Shown one piece after another: positions 8,189 to 18,011 of a DNA stretch of 64,000 nucleotides. The position numbers and the translations under genes are program-made. How positions within the stretch are numbered: position 1 is the first letter of the stretch; each line of letters begins with the position of its first letter. This DNA comes from Streptococcus sp. (GTDB lineage: Bacteria; Bacillota; Bacilli; Lactobacillales; Streptococcaceae): the NCBI GenBank assembly GCA_003521145.1, contig DOTL01000006.1:1-64000 (forward strand), given 5' to 3'. The notes under the pieces are model-generated. The model made no database searches. It was not told the origin of the DNA and was given only the letters and a program-made list of their open reading frames with translations.

Positions 8189-10656
8189 TAGTTGTCACCA
8201 CTTCCTTGATCTTCTGAAGGTTGTTCAACTTCTTCTGGCTCAACTAAAGCAAAGGTTACAATACGAGCTGAGTCATCCAAACGCATGACCTTAACCCCTT
8301 GAGTGGCACGACCAGTTTGTGAAATATTAGCAACTGCAGTACGGATGATAACACCTGTATCGGTGATGACCATGATATCCTCATCACCAGACACTGTTAC
8401 AATACCTGCTAGGTTACCATTCTTCTCTGTGATATTGGCAGTCTTGATACCTTTACCACCACGACCCTTCGTTGGGTATTCAGTAGCTGAGGTACGCTTA
8501 CCGTAACCTTTTTCAGTGATAATCAAGACTTCTTGGTCTTCTGTAATGGCAGCTGCACCAACAACTTGGTCACCATCACGAAGAGTTACCCCTTTAACAC
8601 CGGCAGCCATACGACTCATGCTTCGAATAGTGTCCTCTTTGAAGCGTACACTGTAACCAAATTTGGTACCAATGACAATTTCTTCATTACCTGTAGTCAA
8701 GAAGACATTGATTAGCTCGTCACCTTCTCTAAGTTTCAAGGCAATCAAACCATTTTGTCGAATATTCTTAAATTCCGCTTCTTTTGTACGTTTAACCAGA
8801 CCTTGGCGCGTTACAAAGACAAGGTGATTATTTTCAGAAGCTTCATCACTCTTTGCGTTAATAACTGTTTGAATGGTCTCACCTTCGTCCAACTTCAAGA
8901 GATTGACAATAGGTAAGCCTTTGGCTGTGCGACCGTATTCTGGGATTTCATACCCCTTAAGACGGTATACACGCCCCTTATTAGTCATGAAGTAAAGGTG
9001 ATCATGAGTGCTTGTTGAGACAATATCACGAACAAAGTCATCATCGTTAACACCAGTACCTTGGACACCGCGACCACCACGTTTTTGTGAACGGAACTCG
9101 TCTTGGGCTAAACGTTTAATATACCCTTTATTTGAGAGAGTGATAACAACATCTTCTTCCTCGATGAGGTCCTCATCTTCAAGAGAAATAACTTCTCCGA
9201 CCATAAGCTCTGTGCGGCGAGCATCTGCAAATTTACGCTTGCTTTCGTCCAATTCTTCCTTGATGATAGCAACGACACGTTCTGGTTTTGACAAAATATC
9301 AGCTAAATCAGCAATCAGCGCCAAGAGATCATTGTACTCATTTTGAATCTTATCACGTTCCAAACCTGTCAGACGACGCAAACGCATATCAAGAATGGCT
9401 TGACTTTGACGTTCCGTAAGTTCGAAGCGAGCCATCAACTCAGCTTGAGCCTCAGCGTCAGTTTGACTGTTACGGATAATCGTAATCACTTCATCCAAAT
9501 GATCAAGAGCAATCAGCAAACCTTCTAAAATGTGGGCCCGTGCTTCAGCCTTATCCTTGTCAAACTGTGTACGACGAACCACAACTTCTTGTTGGTGCGC
9601 AATATAGTCAGCCAAGATTTGACGCAGAGAAAGAATCTTTGGAACACCCTTTTCAATGGCCAACATGTTGAAGCTAAAGTTAGTCTGAAGTTGCGTTAAT
9701 TTGAACAAATTGTTCAAGATAACATTGGCCGAAGCATCACGACGCACTTCGATGACAAAGCGTACCCCTTCACGAGAAGACTCATCACGGACTGCTGTAA
9801 TCCCCTCAATACGTTTTTCTTGAGCTAAACGAACGATATGTTCATGGACCTTGGTCTTATTGACCATGTAAGGAAACTCAGTGACTACAATACGCTCACG
9901 ACCTGATTTAGTTGTTTCAATTTCAGTACGCGAACGAAGGACAATAGAACCCTTACCAGTCTCATAAGCACGGTGAATACCAGATTTTCCCATGACCAAG
10001 CCTCCAGTTGGAAAATCTGGTCCAGGAAGAACTTCCATCAGTTCACGTGTTGTGACTTCAGGATTATCCATCATCAATTTGACAGCATCAATAGTTTCAG
10101 CCAAGTTGTGTGGTGGAATGTTAGTCGCCATACCAACGGCAATCCCTGTCGCACCATTAACAAGAAGGTTTGGAATACGTGACGGAAGGACGATTGGCTC
10201 ACGTTCTGATCCATCATAGTTATCTTGAAAATCTACGGTATTCTTATTGAGATCACGAAGCATTTCCAAGGCGATTTTAGACATACGCGCCTCAGTATAA
10301 CGCTGAGCGGCAGCACCATCACCATCCATGGAACCAAAGTTCCCGTGACCATCAACTAACATGTAACGGTAGCTCCACCATTGCGCCATACGAACCATGG
10401 CTTCATAGATAGATGAGTCTCCGTGTGGGTGATATTTACCCATGACATCCCCAGTAATACGGGCAGATTTTTTATGTGGCTTATCAGGTGTCACCCCAAG
10501 CTCATTCATTCCATAAAGAATACGACGTTGTACAGGTTTTAAACCGTCACGAACATCTGGAAGAGCACGAGCCACGATAACACTCATGGCATAATCGATA
10601 AAGCTCGTCTTCATCTCGGACGTCAAATTAACGTCAATTAAATTATTATCTTGCAC
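8188..10656 (-). CDS. gyrA: DNA gyrase subunit A
   Basis: The subunit of type II topoisomerase that breaks and rejoins DNA; with GyrB it introduces negative supercoils. It is full length at 822 residues. The N-terminal breakage-reunion domain has the catalytic Tyr120 ([10 protein letters not shown]), and the C-terminal half has the six-bladed DNA-wrapping repeats with a GyrA-box-like [10 protein letters not shown]. Quinolone-region residues Ser81 and Glu85 are the sensitive type. The start is GTG (MQDNN...), matching other streptococci, with GAGG upstream. It is the first gene of gyrA-srtA-VOC and diverges from ldh. Confidence 0.97.
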   Translation of the reverse strand: MQDNNLIDVNLTSEMKTSFIDYAMSVIVARALPDVRDGLKPVQRRILYGMNELGVTPDKPHKKSARITGDVMGKYHPHGDSSIYEAMVRMAQWWSYRYMLVDGHGNFGSMDGDGAAAQRYTEARMSKIALEMLRDLNKNTVDFQDNYDGSEREPIVLPSRIPNLLVNGATGIAVGMATNIPPHNLAETIDAVKLMMDNPEVTTRELMEVLPGPDFPTGGLVMGKSGIHRAYETGKGSIVLRSRTEIETTKSGRERIVVTEFPYMVNKTKVHEHIVRLAQEKRIEGITAVRDESSREGVRFVIEVRRDASANVILNNLFKLTQLQTNFSFNMLAIEKGVPKILSLRQILADYIAHQQEVVVRRTQFDKDKAEARAHILEGLLIALDHLDEVITIIRNSQTDAEAQAELMARFELTERQSQAILDMRLRRLTGLERDKIQNEYNDLLALIADLADILSKPERVVAIIKEELDESKRKFADARRTELMVGEVISLEDEDLIEEEDVVITLSNKGYIKRLAQDEFRSQKRGGRGVQGTGVNDDDFVRDIVSTSTHDHLYFMTNKGRVYRLKGYEIPEYGRTAKGLPIVNLLKLDEGETIQTVINAKSDEASENNHLVFVTRQGLVKRTKEAEFKNIRQNGLIALKLREGDELINVFLTTGNEEIVIGTKFGYSVRFKEDTIRSMSRMAAGVKGVTLRDGDQVVGAAAITEDQEVLIITEKGYGKRTSATEYPTKGRGGKGIKTANITEKNGNLAGIVTVSGDEDIMVITDTGVIIRTAVANISQTGRATQGVKVMRLDDSARIVTFALVEPEEVEQPSEDQGSGDN

Positions 10657-10729
10657 TCTAAAAATGCCTCTTTTCTTTCATTCAAATCATTCCAAACTCT
10701 AATAAAAGAGTATAGAAAATTTCTATAAT

Positions 10730-10738
10730 ATTATACCA
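10730..10738 (-). promoter_or_regulatory. Extended -10 promoter of gyrA
   Basis: TGGTATAAT on the minus strand, about 75 bases before the gyrA GTG. There is no clear -35. Confidence 0.55.
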
Positions 10739-10761
10739 TAAAACGCTTTATTTCTCAGTTA

Positions 10762-10776
10762 TGTAAAACGCTTTCA
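10762..10776. promoter_or_regulatory. cre-like site upstream of ldh
   Basis: On the minus strand TGAAAGCGTTTTACA matches 12 of 14 positions of the catabolite-response consensus TGNAARCGNWWWCA; the end is shifted by one base. It lies 22 bases upstream of the ldh -35. CcpA is reported to stimulate ldh in S. thermophilus, so an activating role is plausible. A second AAACGCTTT lies at about 10741-10749. Confidence 0.45.
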
Positions 10777-10798
10777 TATATTATTTCTTTATTATTTC

Positions 10799-10827
10799 GT
10801 GACATACATCACTTAAAGTGGTAGAAT
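10799..10827 (+). promoter_or_regulatory. Promoter of ldh
   Basis: GTGACA (10799-10804), a 17-base spacer and an extended -10 TGGTAGAAT (hexamer 10822-10827): a strong promoter that fits a highly expressed glycolytic gene. Confidence 0.75.
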
Positions 10828-10829
10828 AA

Positions 10830-11864
<1,035 letters not shown>

Positions 11865-11882
11865 TCTAACATTAGTTAAATA

Positions 11883-11907
11883 AAAGTCTCCAGTAGGAGA
11901 CTTTTTT
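11883..11907 (+). terminator. Terminator after ldh
   Basis: The hairpin AAGTCTCC AGTA GGAGACTT is followed by a T run. Confidence 0.9.
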
Positions 11908-11921
11908 CGTATTCAAAGAAA

Positions 11922-11955
11922 GAAAAAACAGCTAATTCAACTGAATTAGCTGTTT
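11922..11955 (-). terminator. Terminator after nox
   Basis: The long stem AACAGCTAATTCA / TGAATTAGCTGTT is followed by TTTTTT on the minus strand. Confidence 0.9.
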
Positions 11956-11959
11956 AAGA

Positions 11960-13333
11960 TTATTTAGCTGAGATAGCTGCTTTAGCAATATAGCTAAGCG
12001 GTTGGTTAAAGTGTGGCATGAAGAACAGATCAAGCAATTGAAGACGATCAATTGTGACACCTTCTTGGATAGCCAATGAGAACATGTGAATTCCCATAGA
12101 GATGTCCATGCGTGATACCATTTGAGCTCCTAGAACTTTGCGTGTATCTTTGTCATAAACAATCTTGATTGTAACTTCATCGTTTTCATCTTCCATGAAG
12201 GCAGGTTTTTGAAGATCTGTTGAAGATACTACTGCTGGATTGAAACCAAAGCGTTTTGCTTTTTCTTCGGTCAAACCTGTAGATACCATGTTCAAACCAT
12301 AGATTGAAATACCATTTGATCCTTGAACACCGTTTGATTCTACATCGCCACCGCCGGCATTGTGACCACCGACAATACCCGAACGAACAGCGTTTGAAGC
12401 CAAGGCAATATAGTTTACATCATCAAGGGCATTATCATAAACAGTAGCACAGTCACCAACTGCATAAACATCTTTGATTGATGTTTCTTGTTTCTTATTA
12501 ACAAGGTAAGCCCCATTACGGAATGTTTCCAACTTACCAGCACCGAGAGCTGTGTTAGGACGGAAACCAACTGCAAGAACAACCATATCGACATCGTAAG
12601 CATTTTTATCTGTAACGATGCGTTCTACCTTAGTTTCACCTTCTACTGCCTTAACAGTTTCACCAAATGCCAATTTAATACCATGGCTTTCCATGTTTTT
12701 AGCCATAAGGTCAGTTAAGTCATGGTCGTAATAACCTGCCAAACATGTATCAACAACGTCGATAAGGATGACTTCTTTACCATGACGTTGGAAAGCTTCA
12801 GCCAATTCAACACCAATGTAACCAGCACCTACAACCGCTACACGTTTGATATCTTGAGATTTATCGTTCAACTTATCAATAACTTCTTGAGCATTTTGGA
12901 AAAGTTTAACAAATTGAAGGTTTTCAAGCGTAGCTTCGAAAGTATGGCTACCTTCTTTGATTTCAGCACCTTCTATTGGAGGCAAGATTGGTTGAGAACC
13001 TGTAGCCAAAATCAATTTGTCATATGATTCAACATGCTCTTTACCGTCTACGAGGGCTGTAACAGTTTTAGCATCAAAGTCAATAGACTCAACTGGTGAG
13101 TTCATATAAACTTTAGCACCCTTTCTTTCAAGTCCTTCTTTGTTGGCATAGAAAAGACCGTCGGAACCTGAAATTTGATTACCGATCCAAAGGGCCATAC
13201 CACAACCCAAGAATGAAATGTTAGAGTTTTGGTCGAAAACAACTACTTCATTTTGGTCTCCATAATTATCGAGAATAGTATTAATACTAAAAGTACCAGC
13301 GTGGTTAGAACCAACAACTACGATTTTTGACAT
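11960..13333 (-). CDS. nox: H2O-forming NADH oxidase
   Basis: Reduces O2 to water with NADH, regenerating NAD+ and removing oxygen. The 457-residue flavoprotein has an N-terminal FAD loop ([10 protein letters not shown]), the redox cysteine Cys44 in FLGCGMALW that forms the sulfenic acid, an NADH-binding [13 protein letters not shown] loop near residue 170, a second FAD motif ([10 protein letters not shown]), and the C-terminal dimer domain. ATG at 13333 (MSKIVVVG) is preferred over an upstream TTG. CoA-disulfide reductases are relatives, but the sequence matches streptococcal Nox-2 closely. A perfect dyad sits over the predicted transcription start. Confidence 0.93.
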   Translation of the reverse strand: MSKIVVVGSNHAGTFSINTILDNYGDQNEVVVFDQNSNISFLGCGMALWIGNQISGSDGLFYANKEGLERKGAKVYMNSPVESIDFDAKTVTALVDGKEHVESYDKLILATGSQPILPPIEGAEIKEGSHTFEATLENLQFVKLFQNAQEVIDKLNDKSQDIKRVAVVGAGYIGVELAEAFQRHGKEVILIDVVDTCLAGYYDHDLTDLMAKNMESHGIKLAFGETVKAVEGETKVERIVTDKNAYDVDMVVLAVGFRPNTALGAGKLETFRNGAYLVNKKQETSIKDVYAVGDCATVYDNALDDVNYIALASNAVRSGIVGGHNAGGGDVESNGVQGSNGISIYGLNMVSTGLTEEKAKRFGFNPAVVSSTDLQKPAFMEDENDEVTIKIVYDKDTRKVLGAQMVSRMDISMGIHMFSLAIQEGVTIDRLQLLDLFFMPHFNQPLSYIAKAAISAK

Positions 13334-13357
13334 AAGTTTATCCAACTTTCCTTTGAT

Positions 13358-13371
13358 AATAGTTTACTATT
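13358..13371. promoter_or_regulatory. Operator-like dyad over the nox start site
   Basis: AATAGTTTACTATT has perfect 6-base arms and sits three bases downstream of the nox -10, where a repressor would block transcription. It does not match the Rex consensus. Confidence 0.4.
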
Positions 13372-13373
13372 TT

Positions 13374-13382
13374 ATTCTACCA
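13374..13382 (-). promoter_or_regulatory. Extended -10 promoter of nox
   Basis: TGGTAGAAT on the minus strand, identical to the -10 of ldh, about 40 bases before the start codon. The -35 is weak. Confidence 0.55.
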
Positions 13383-13567
13383 TAATAGGAAAACGGTTAT
13401 ACCTTTTATGCTCAGACTTTGTTACTTTTTGAACAAATTAAATTTGTATGCTCAAAACAAAAATAGGTCACGACAAAATCTGTAGAAAAACACTTTATGA
13501 TGATGACCTTCCTCTATACCATCTCCGTCTTATCAAATCTTAGTGTATCTACTCAGCTCTTTAACAT

Positions 13568-13613
13568 AAAAAAGAGTGAGCAACTCTCTCTTTAGAGAAT
13601 GCCAACACTCTTT
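13568..13613 (-). terminator. Terminator after the ABC-F gene
   Basis: On the minus strand, AAGAGTG...CACTCTT encloses a second small stem (CTCT/AGAG) and is followed by TTTTTT. The 185 bases between here and the nox promoter hold no gene I can support. Confidence 0.75.
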
Positions 13614-13618
13614 TATCA

Positions 13619-15157
13619 CTATACTAACTCATTAAAGTCCCAAACGTCTGTCCAGCCTTCATAAAATTCAGGTTCGTGACATACCATGAGGACACTACCT
13701 TTAAAGGCCTGAAGAGCACGCCTCAATTCATCCTTGGCGTCAACATCCAAGTGGTTGGTCGGTTCGTCCAGAACAAGGACATTATTTTCACGGTTCATAA
13801 GGAGACAGAAACGGACCTTAGACTGTTCTCCACCTGAAAGCACCTGAATTTGACTTTCAATATGTTTAGAGGTTAATCCGCATTTGGCTAGAGCTGCACG
13901 AACTTCAGCTTGATTTAAGGCTGGGAAGGCATCCCAAACCGCTTCAAGTGGCGTTTGGCATGAGCCTTCTGCCTCTTGCTCGAAGTAACCAAGATCAATA
14001 AAATCACCTGTTTCAACTTCTCCTTCGAGTGGTTGAATAATACCAAGCAGGCTCTTAAGCAAAGTTGTCTTACCGATACCATTGGCACCGACAATAGCTA
14101 CCTTTTGGTTACGTTCGAATGTAAGATTCAATGGTGCCTTGGTCAACGGATGGTCGTAACCAATAACAAGATCTTTGGTTTGGAAAATAAAGCGTCCAGG
14201 TGTACGGCTTTCCTTGAAATGGAATTCTGGTTTTGGCTTCCCTGCTTGCAACTCGATAATTTCCATCTTATCTAATTTCTTCTGACGCGACATGGCCATA
14301 TTTCGAGTAGCAACACGCGCCTTGTTACGGTTAACAAAATCTTGAAGGTCTGCAATCTCCTTTTGCTGACGTTCATAAGCAGCTTCCAATTGGGCTTTCT
14401 TCATAGCATGGACAGATTGGAAATTGTCATAATCACCTGCATAGCGAACCAAGTCTTGATTTTCAACATGGTAGACAATGTTAATTACATCGTTTAGGAA
14501 CGGAATATCATGCGAAATGAGGACAAAGGCATTTTCATATTCTTGAAGATAGCGTTTAAGCCAGGTAATATGTTCAGCATCCAAATAGTTGGTAGGCTCA
14601 TCGAGAAGCAAGATATCTGGTTTTTCAAGCAATAACTTAGCCAGGAGAATCTTGGTACGTTGACCACCTGAAAGGTCCGTTACATCTGTATCCATACCAA
14701 AATCCATGACACCTAGTGCACGGGCAACCTCATCAATCTTAGCATCTAGTGTATAGAAATCACGCGTTTCCAAACGATCTTGAAGCTCACCTACTTCTTC
14801 CATCAGAGCATCAACGTCGGCTCCTTCGTCAGCCATAGACATGTAAATCTCGTTGATGCGTTCTTCAGTTTTAAAGAGCTCATCAAAAGCCTTACGAAGG
14901 ACATCACGAACGGTCATCCCCTTTTCAAGAACAGCATGCTGATCCAAGTAACCCGCTGTAACGTACTTAGACCACTCTACCTTACCTTCATCTGGCTGCA
15001 ATTTTCCAGTAACGATAGACATGAAGGTTGATTTCCCTTCACCGTTAGCACCGACAAGACCGATATGCTCACCTTTGAGCAAACGGAATCGGACATTTTC
15101 AAAAATAGCACGGTCACCAAATCCGTGACTAAGATTTTTGACTTCTAAAATAGACAT
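13619..15157 (-). CDS. ABC-F family ATPase, YkpA/YbiT-like
   Basis: A 512-residue soluble protein with two ATPase domains and no membrane part, as in ribosome-acting ABC-F proteins. Walker A motifs are GANGEGKST (about 36) and GANGIGKTT (about 355). Signature motifs are LSGGQ and LSGGE, and both Walker B strands end LLDEPTN or VLDEPTN. The linker between the domains (about 240-310) is charged, with QKEIADLQDFVNRNKARV. Close relatives act in translation; the drug-resistance members usually differ in the linker. The ATG is 33 bases from the only good ribosome site, with a small hairpin between them. Confidence 0.88.
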   Translation of the reverse strand: MSILEVKNLSHGFGDRAIFENVRFRLLKGEHIGLVGANGEGKSTFMSIVTGKLQPDEGKVEWSKYVTAGYLDQHAVLEKGMTVRDVLRKAFDELFKTEERINEIYMSMADEGADVDALMEEVGELQDRLETRDFYTLDAKIDEVARALGVMDFGMDTDVTDLSGGQRTKILLAKLLLEKPDILLLDEPTNYLDAEHITWLKRYLQEYENAFVLISHDIPFLNDVINIVYHVENQDLVRYAGDYDNFQSVHAMKKAQLEAAYERQQKEIADLQDFVNRNKARVATRNMAMSRQKKLDKMEIIELQAGKPKPEFHFKESRTPGRFIFQTKDLVIGYDHPLTKAPLNLTFERNQKVAIVGANGIGKTTLLKSLLGIIQPLEGEVETGDFIDLGYFEQEAEGSCQTPLEAVWDAFPALNQAEVRAALAKCGLTSKHIESQIQVLSGGEQSKVRFCLLMNRENNVLVLDEPTNHLDVDAKDELRRALQAFKGSVLMVCHEPEFYEGWTDVWDFNELV

Positions 15158-15296
15158 AGCATATCTGGGCTAAAACAGTCTTCAGCCCTTTCCTTTCTTG
15201 ACATTAACTCTACTATTTTATCATTTTTTAGTGAAAATTTGGACCTATGCTTTTGGAAAATTAAAAAGAAAAAAGCAGGACCAACCTGCTAACTCT

Positions 15297-15827
15297 TTAG
15301 CTTCTCTGTAAAATACGTTTGAAGACAGGATATAGAAGAGGAACCGCAATGACAGTCACTACTGATGTTCCAAAGGTTCCCCCTATTTTAGTAAGTGCCA
15401 ATACCATGGCAGCATTTACTGGTAGAGCTGCAACGATACTATTAATAATAGTATACTTGACAAAATTCAAAAAAATTTTGGTCACTGCAGCTATGACTCC
15501 AACGACTATGATGTTAGCCATTTTATCATTAAATTTTAATAGCTTTTCAAAAACAAGATAGAGAACATAACAGACAATCAAGGATTCTAAAATAGTAATC
15601 CAGACTTCGGCAGCATAACCATTGAAAATATCGAATAGCCCTAACCCTACTGTTGCGACTAAGGCACCTTTTTTAGCACCAAAAATCAAAACAGCAATCA
15701 CAACAAGGGCATTTCCCAAATGGACAAATTGGGGTCCAAAAGGAATACGAATAAACTGCACACTCACTATAATTAAAGCTGCATACAAACTTAGAATAAC
15801 TAATTCACGTGTTTTATCACTTTTCAT
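15297..15827 (-). CDS. ECF transporter S component
   Basis: A 176-residue membrane protein with about six helices, typical of substrate-binding S components of energy-coupling-factor vitamin transporters: QFIRIPFGPQFVHLGNALVVIAVLIFGAKKGALVATVGLGLFDIF. It works with the shared EcfAAT module, encoded elsewhere. GGAGGAGAAAA precedes its ATG, which lies inside the end of the kinase gene (11-base overlap). The setting with a pyridoxal-kinase-like gene and another S component points to vitamin B6 or a related pyrimidine; the substrate is inferred. Confidence 0.8.
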   Translation of the reverse strand: MKSDKTRELVILSLYAALIIVSVQFIRIPFGPQFVHLGNALVVIAVLIFGAKKGALVATVGLGLFDIFNGYAAEVWITILESLIVCYVLYLVFEKLLKFNDKMANIIVVGVIAAVTKIFLNFVKYTIINSIVAALPVNAAMVLALTKIGGTFGTSVVTVIAVPLLYPVFKRILQRS

Positions 15828-16674
15828 TTTTCTCCTCCAATAGGGCATTAAAAACACTAAATAATAAACCAATATGAGGCTCATAGCAGAGACCATATTT
15901 TAAAGGACGACCATCGGACAGTGTTGACGAAAGAACCCTATCCATAAAATCCAAGGCCAAATCACAAACCTTTAGTAAATCAAGATTATAAAAGTAACCA
16001 GCTGATAAGATTGCCGTTAGTAAATCGCCGCTTCCATAAAAATGATTCCCATAACGTTTTTGCATACGATAAACCGTTTCATTAGTCTCTTTATCAAAAT
16101 AACCCAGTCCAATTTTGTCTGTCTCAAATGAGATACCTGTCACAATAACTTTCCGAGGGCCAAGCTTGCTTAAATCTCTCAGAAGCTTTTCAACAGTAAC
16201 TTTATCATAGGAACCTGCTTCAAGATATGGAGTATCCGTCAACAAGGCGGCTTCAGTCAGATTGGGAATGATAACATCTGCCTGTTGACAGAAATCCTTC
16301 ATGGCTTCTACATAGTTTCTATCAAATCCTTGATAGAGACAGCCATTGTCACCCATAATAGGATCAACAAATAGAGCTATCTGTTTATCGCGAGCCAATT
16401 GACCTACACACTTTAGTGCTTCTTCTGACTTAAAATAACCACTCACAAGGCCATCTACAATAAAATCCAAGTGCTCCCACTGCTTACAAAATCCCTTAAG
16501 ATTATCCGTAAGATCCCGTACATAGATATTTTCAAACCCACCTGTATGCGAAGATAAAAGAACCGTTGGCAAGGGGAGGACTTCAGTTTGACAGGCTGAC
16601 ATGATAGGGAGGCTACTAGTCAAAGCAACCTTACCTAGACCAACCAGGTCATTGGCAACAATTACTTTGGTCAT
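15817..16674 (-). CDS. pdxK: Pyridoxal kinase-like protein
   Basis: A 285-residue PfkB/ribokinase-fold kinase. It shows the N-terminal NDLVGLGKVALTSSLPIM region, FVDPIMGDNGCLY for substrate and metal contacts, VIIPNLTEAALLTD, and GSGDLLTAILSAGYFYN with the catalytic Asp in the GSGD loop. It most resembles PdxY/PdxK-type pyridoxal kinases that phosphorylate B6 vitamers, trapping what the ECF transporters bring in. Its ATG abuts the upstream gene's stop (TAGATG), so translation is coupled. A hydroxymethylpyrimidine kinase is the main alternative. Confidence 0.8.
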   Translation of the reverse strand: MTKVIVANDLVGLGKVALTSSLPIMSACQTEVLPLPTVLLSSHTGGFENIYVRDLTDNLKGFCKQWEHLDFIVDGLVSGYFKSEEALKCVGQLARDKQIALFVDPIMGDNGCLYQGFDRNYVEAMKDFCQQADVIIPNLTEAALLTDTPYLEAGSYDKVTVEKLLRDLSKLGPRKVIVTGISFETDKIGLGYFDKETNETVYRMQKRYGNHFYGSGDLLTAILSAGYFYNLDLLKVCDLALDFMDRVLSSTLSDGRPLKYGLCYEPHIGLLFSVFNALLEEKNEK

Positions 16675-17184
16675 CTATTTTCCTTCCCAGGTCTTTTTAA
16701 ACTGTTTAACAAAGCCTGTGTGGAAATAAATGTAGTAGGCCGCCCCTAAACCAAGAATAGCAGCTACAATGTCAAAAGGAACCTTCATAATAGCATAGGT
16801 TGGCGTACCATAGATAAAAGCTCTTCCTAAGCCGTATCCTACTAAGTCAATAATAGCCCCAAGCAAGAGACTTAAAGCTGCCCTAGATTTGCTCAATTTT
16901 CCTAAGCGGCCTCCAACAATGAGTGCAATAGCGAGAACTTGAAGGCTGTGTGTTACTAGAGTTACCCACATAGGAAGAGGGTAGAAAAGAAAATCTCCAA
17001 TAAAGGAACCTACTCCCGCAATAATAACTGCTTCTGTAGGTGGGAAAATTAAGCCAACTAGGAAAATAACAATCCCGTTAAAATAGAAATGACCTCCTGG
17101 CACAGGGATAGATAAGAGAGTTGAACTCAAAATAATGACAAGTGCCATGAAAAATGAAGAAATGGTTAAACGTTTTGCTGACAT
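16675..17184 (-). CDS. ECF transporter S component, PdxU-like
   Basis: A 169-residue protein with about six membrane helices: SSTLLSIPVPGGHFYFNGIVIFLVGLIFPPTEAVIIAGVGSFIGDFLFYPLPMW is the characteristic second half of S-component helices 1-4. It is the first gene of the operon S component, kinase, S component. Its order next to a pyridoxal kinase matches the predicted pyridoxine (PdxU-type) transporters of streptococci. AAGGAG precedes the ATG, and a TATACT -10 lies about 30 bases upstream. Confidence 0.8.
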   Translation of the reverse strand: MSAKRLTISSFFMALVIILSSTLLSIPVPGGHFYFNGIVIFLVGLIFPPTEAVIIAGVGSFIGDFLFYPLPMWVTLVTHSLQVLAIALIVGGRLGKLSKSRAALSLLLGAIIDLVGYGLGRAFIYGTPTYAIMKVPFDIVAAILGLGAAYYIYFHTGFVKQFKKTWEGK

Positions 17185-17287
17185 ACCTAAAACTCCTTAG
17201 TAAATAAACATAGTATAAGTTTATGAAAATTCTGACGATTAAACAAGATAGTATTTCCGCCACTGTATGGGTACAGATTTTGAGCAA

Positions 17288-17311
17288 CAAAAAAACCACA
17301 CGTTCGTGTGG
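17288..17311 (-). terminator. Terminator after the lipoprotein gene
   Basis: ACCACACG AA CGTGTGGT hairpin followed by seven T residues on the minus strand. Confidence 0.9.
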
Positions 17312-17320
17312 TGATCAAAC

Positions 17321-17851
17321 TTATTGAGCTTTTTTATCAAAATATTTGACAGGTGCCTTTTCAAGATTTTGTAGTGAAAGCTTGGCTGTCGCGTTTGCCT
17401 CAGTACCGTAATCAGAGAAATCAATGATAAGATTATGATCAAAATCCGCAACGGCATAGTCAACAACGATTTCTTTAACTTCCTTAGGAGCAATCTTGGT
17501 TTTATTTGCAATCTTATCTCGGTCATCATCTTTAGAAAAGACAATTGTTGCAACCTTCACTTCTTCCTTTTCTTGTTTCACATCAAGGACTACCTTCATC
17601 AAAAGAGTGTAGGCATTCATGGTTTCTTTACTTGAGTTGCTGAGTTTATAGTGAACGCGTACAGCTTTTTGACCTTCTGGTGATTCGATTTTAGTTGCAG
17701 AAAGAACTTGTACACTAGCATCTTGTCCTGTAAATTGCATTTTGTTTTTATCATAGGTCCAAGTAGGCTCTTTCTCAGGTATACAAGCTGACAAACCGAT
17801 AATGGTCAAGCATGCAAGAGCGAGAAGTCCTAAGATTTTCTTAAAAGTCAT
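17321..17851 (-). CDS. Lipoprotein, DUF5067-like
   Basis: A 176-residue surface lipoprotein. The N-terminal signal ends in the lipobox LSAC (Cys23). The mature part looks like a single immunoglobulin-like beta domain of the DUF5067 kind: VQVLSATKIESPEGQKAVRVHYKLSNSSKETMNAYTLLMKV, then NKTKIAPKEVKEIVVDYAVADFDHNLIIDF. Function is unknown. It is transcribed away from the MocR regulator, and the two promoters share a 12-base inverted repeat, which suggests it may be a target of that regulator. Confidence 0.78.
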   Translation of the reverse strand: MTFKKILGLLALACLTIIGLSACIPEKEPTWTYDKNKMQFTGQDASVQVLSATKIESPEGQKAVRVHYKLSNSSKETMNAYTLLMKVVLDVKQEKEEVKVATIVFSKDDDRDKIANKTKIAPKEVKEIVVDYAVADFDHNLIIDFSDYGTEANATAKLSLQNLEKAPVKYFDKKAQ

Positions 17852-17911
17852 TCTTATAATCTCCTTAAACTTATTTGAAAGGGGAATTTAATTTTACCTT
17901 ACAACCTTCTT

Positions 17912-17940
17912 ATTATGTCAAAATCTAATAATCTTGTCAA
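17912..17940 (-). promoter_or_regulatory. Promoter of the lipoprotein gene
   Basis: On the minus strand, a perfect -35 TTGACA (17935-17940), a 17-base spacer and CATAAT (17912-17917) preceded by TGA: a strong consensus promoter. Confidence 0.75.
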
Positions 17941-17955
17941 CTTTCTCTGGGACTA

Positions 17956-17984
17956 TTGCTCTGAGAAGGGAAGTAAGGTAAAAT
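17956..17984 (+). promoter_or_regulatory. Promoter of the MocR-type gene
   Basis: TTGCTC (17956-17961), a 17-base spacer and TAAAAT (17979-17984). The -10 is embedded in the inverted repeat, which suggests autoregulation. Confidence 0.5.
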
Positions 17985-18011
17985 AAGGAAAAAATCTGTA
18001 AGGGGTCAGTT

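Larger units (their letters stand above)
17891..17984. repeat. 12-base inverted repeat in a divergent promoter region
   Basis: ATTTTACCTTAC at 17891-17902 and its exact reverse complement GTAAGGTAAAAT at 17973-17984. The second copy covers the -10 of the MocR gene; the first lies just downstream of the lipoprotein promoter. Confidence 0.7.
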
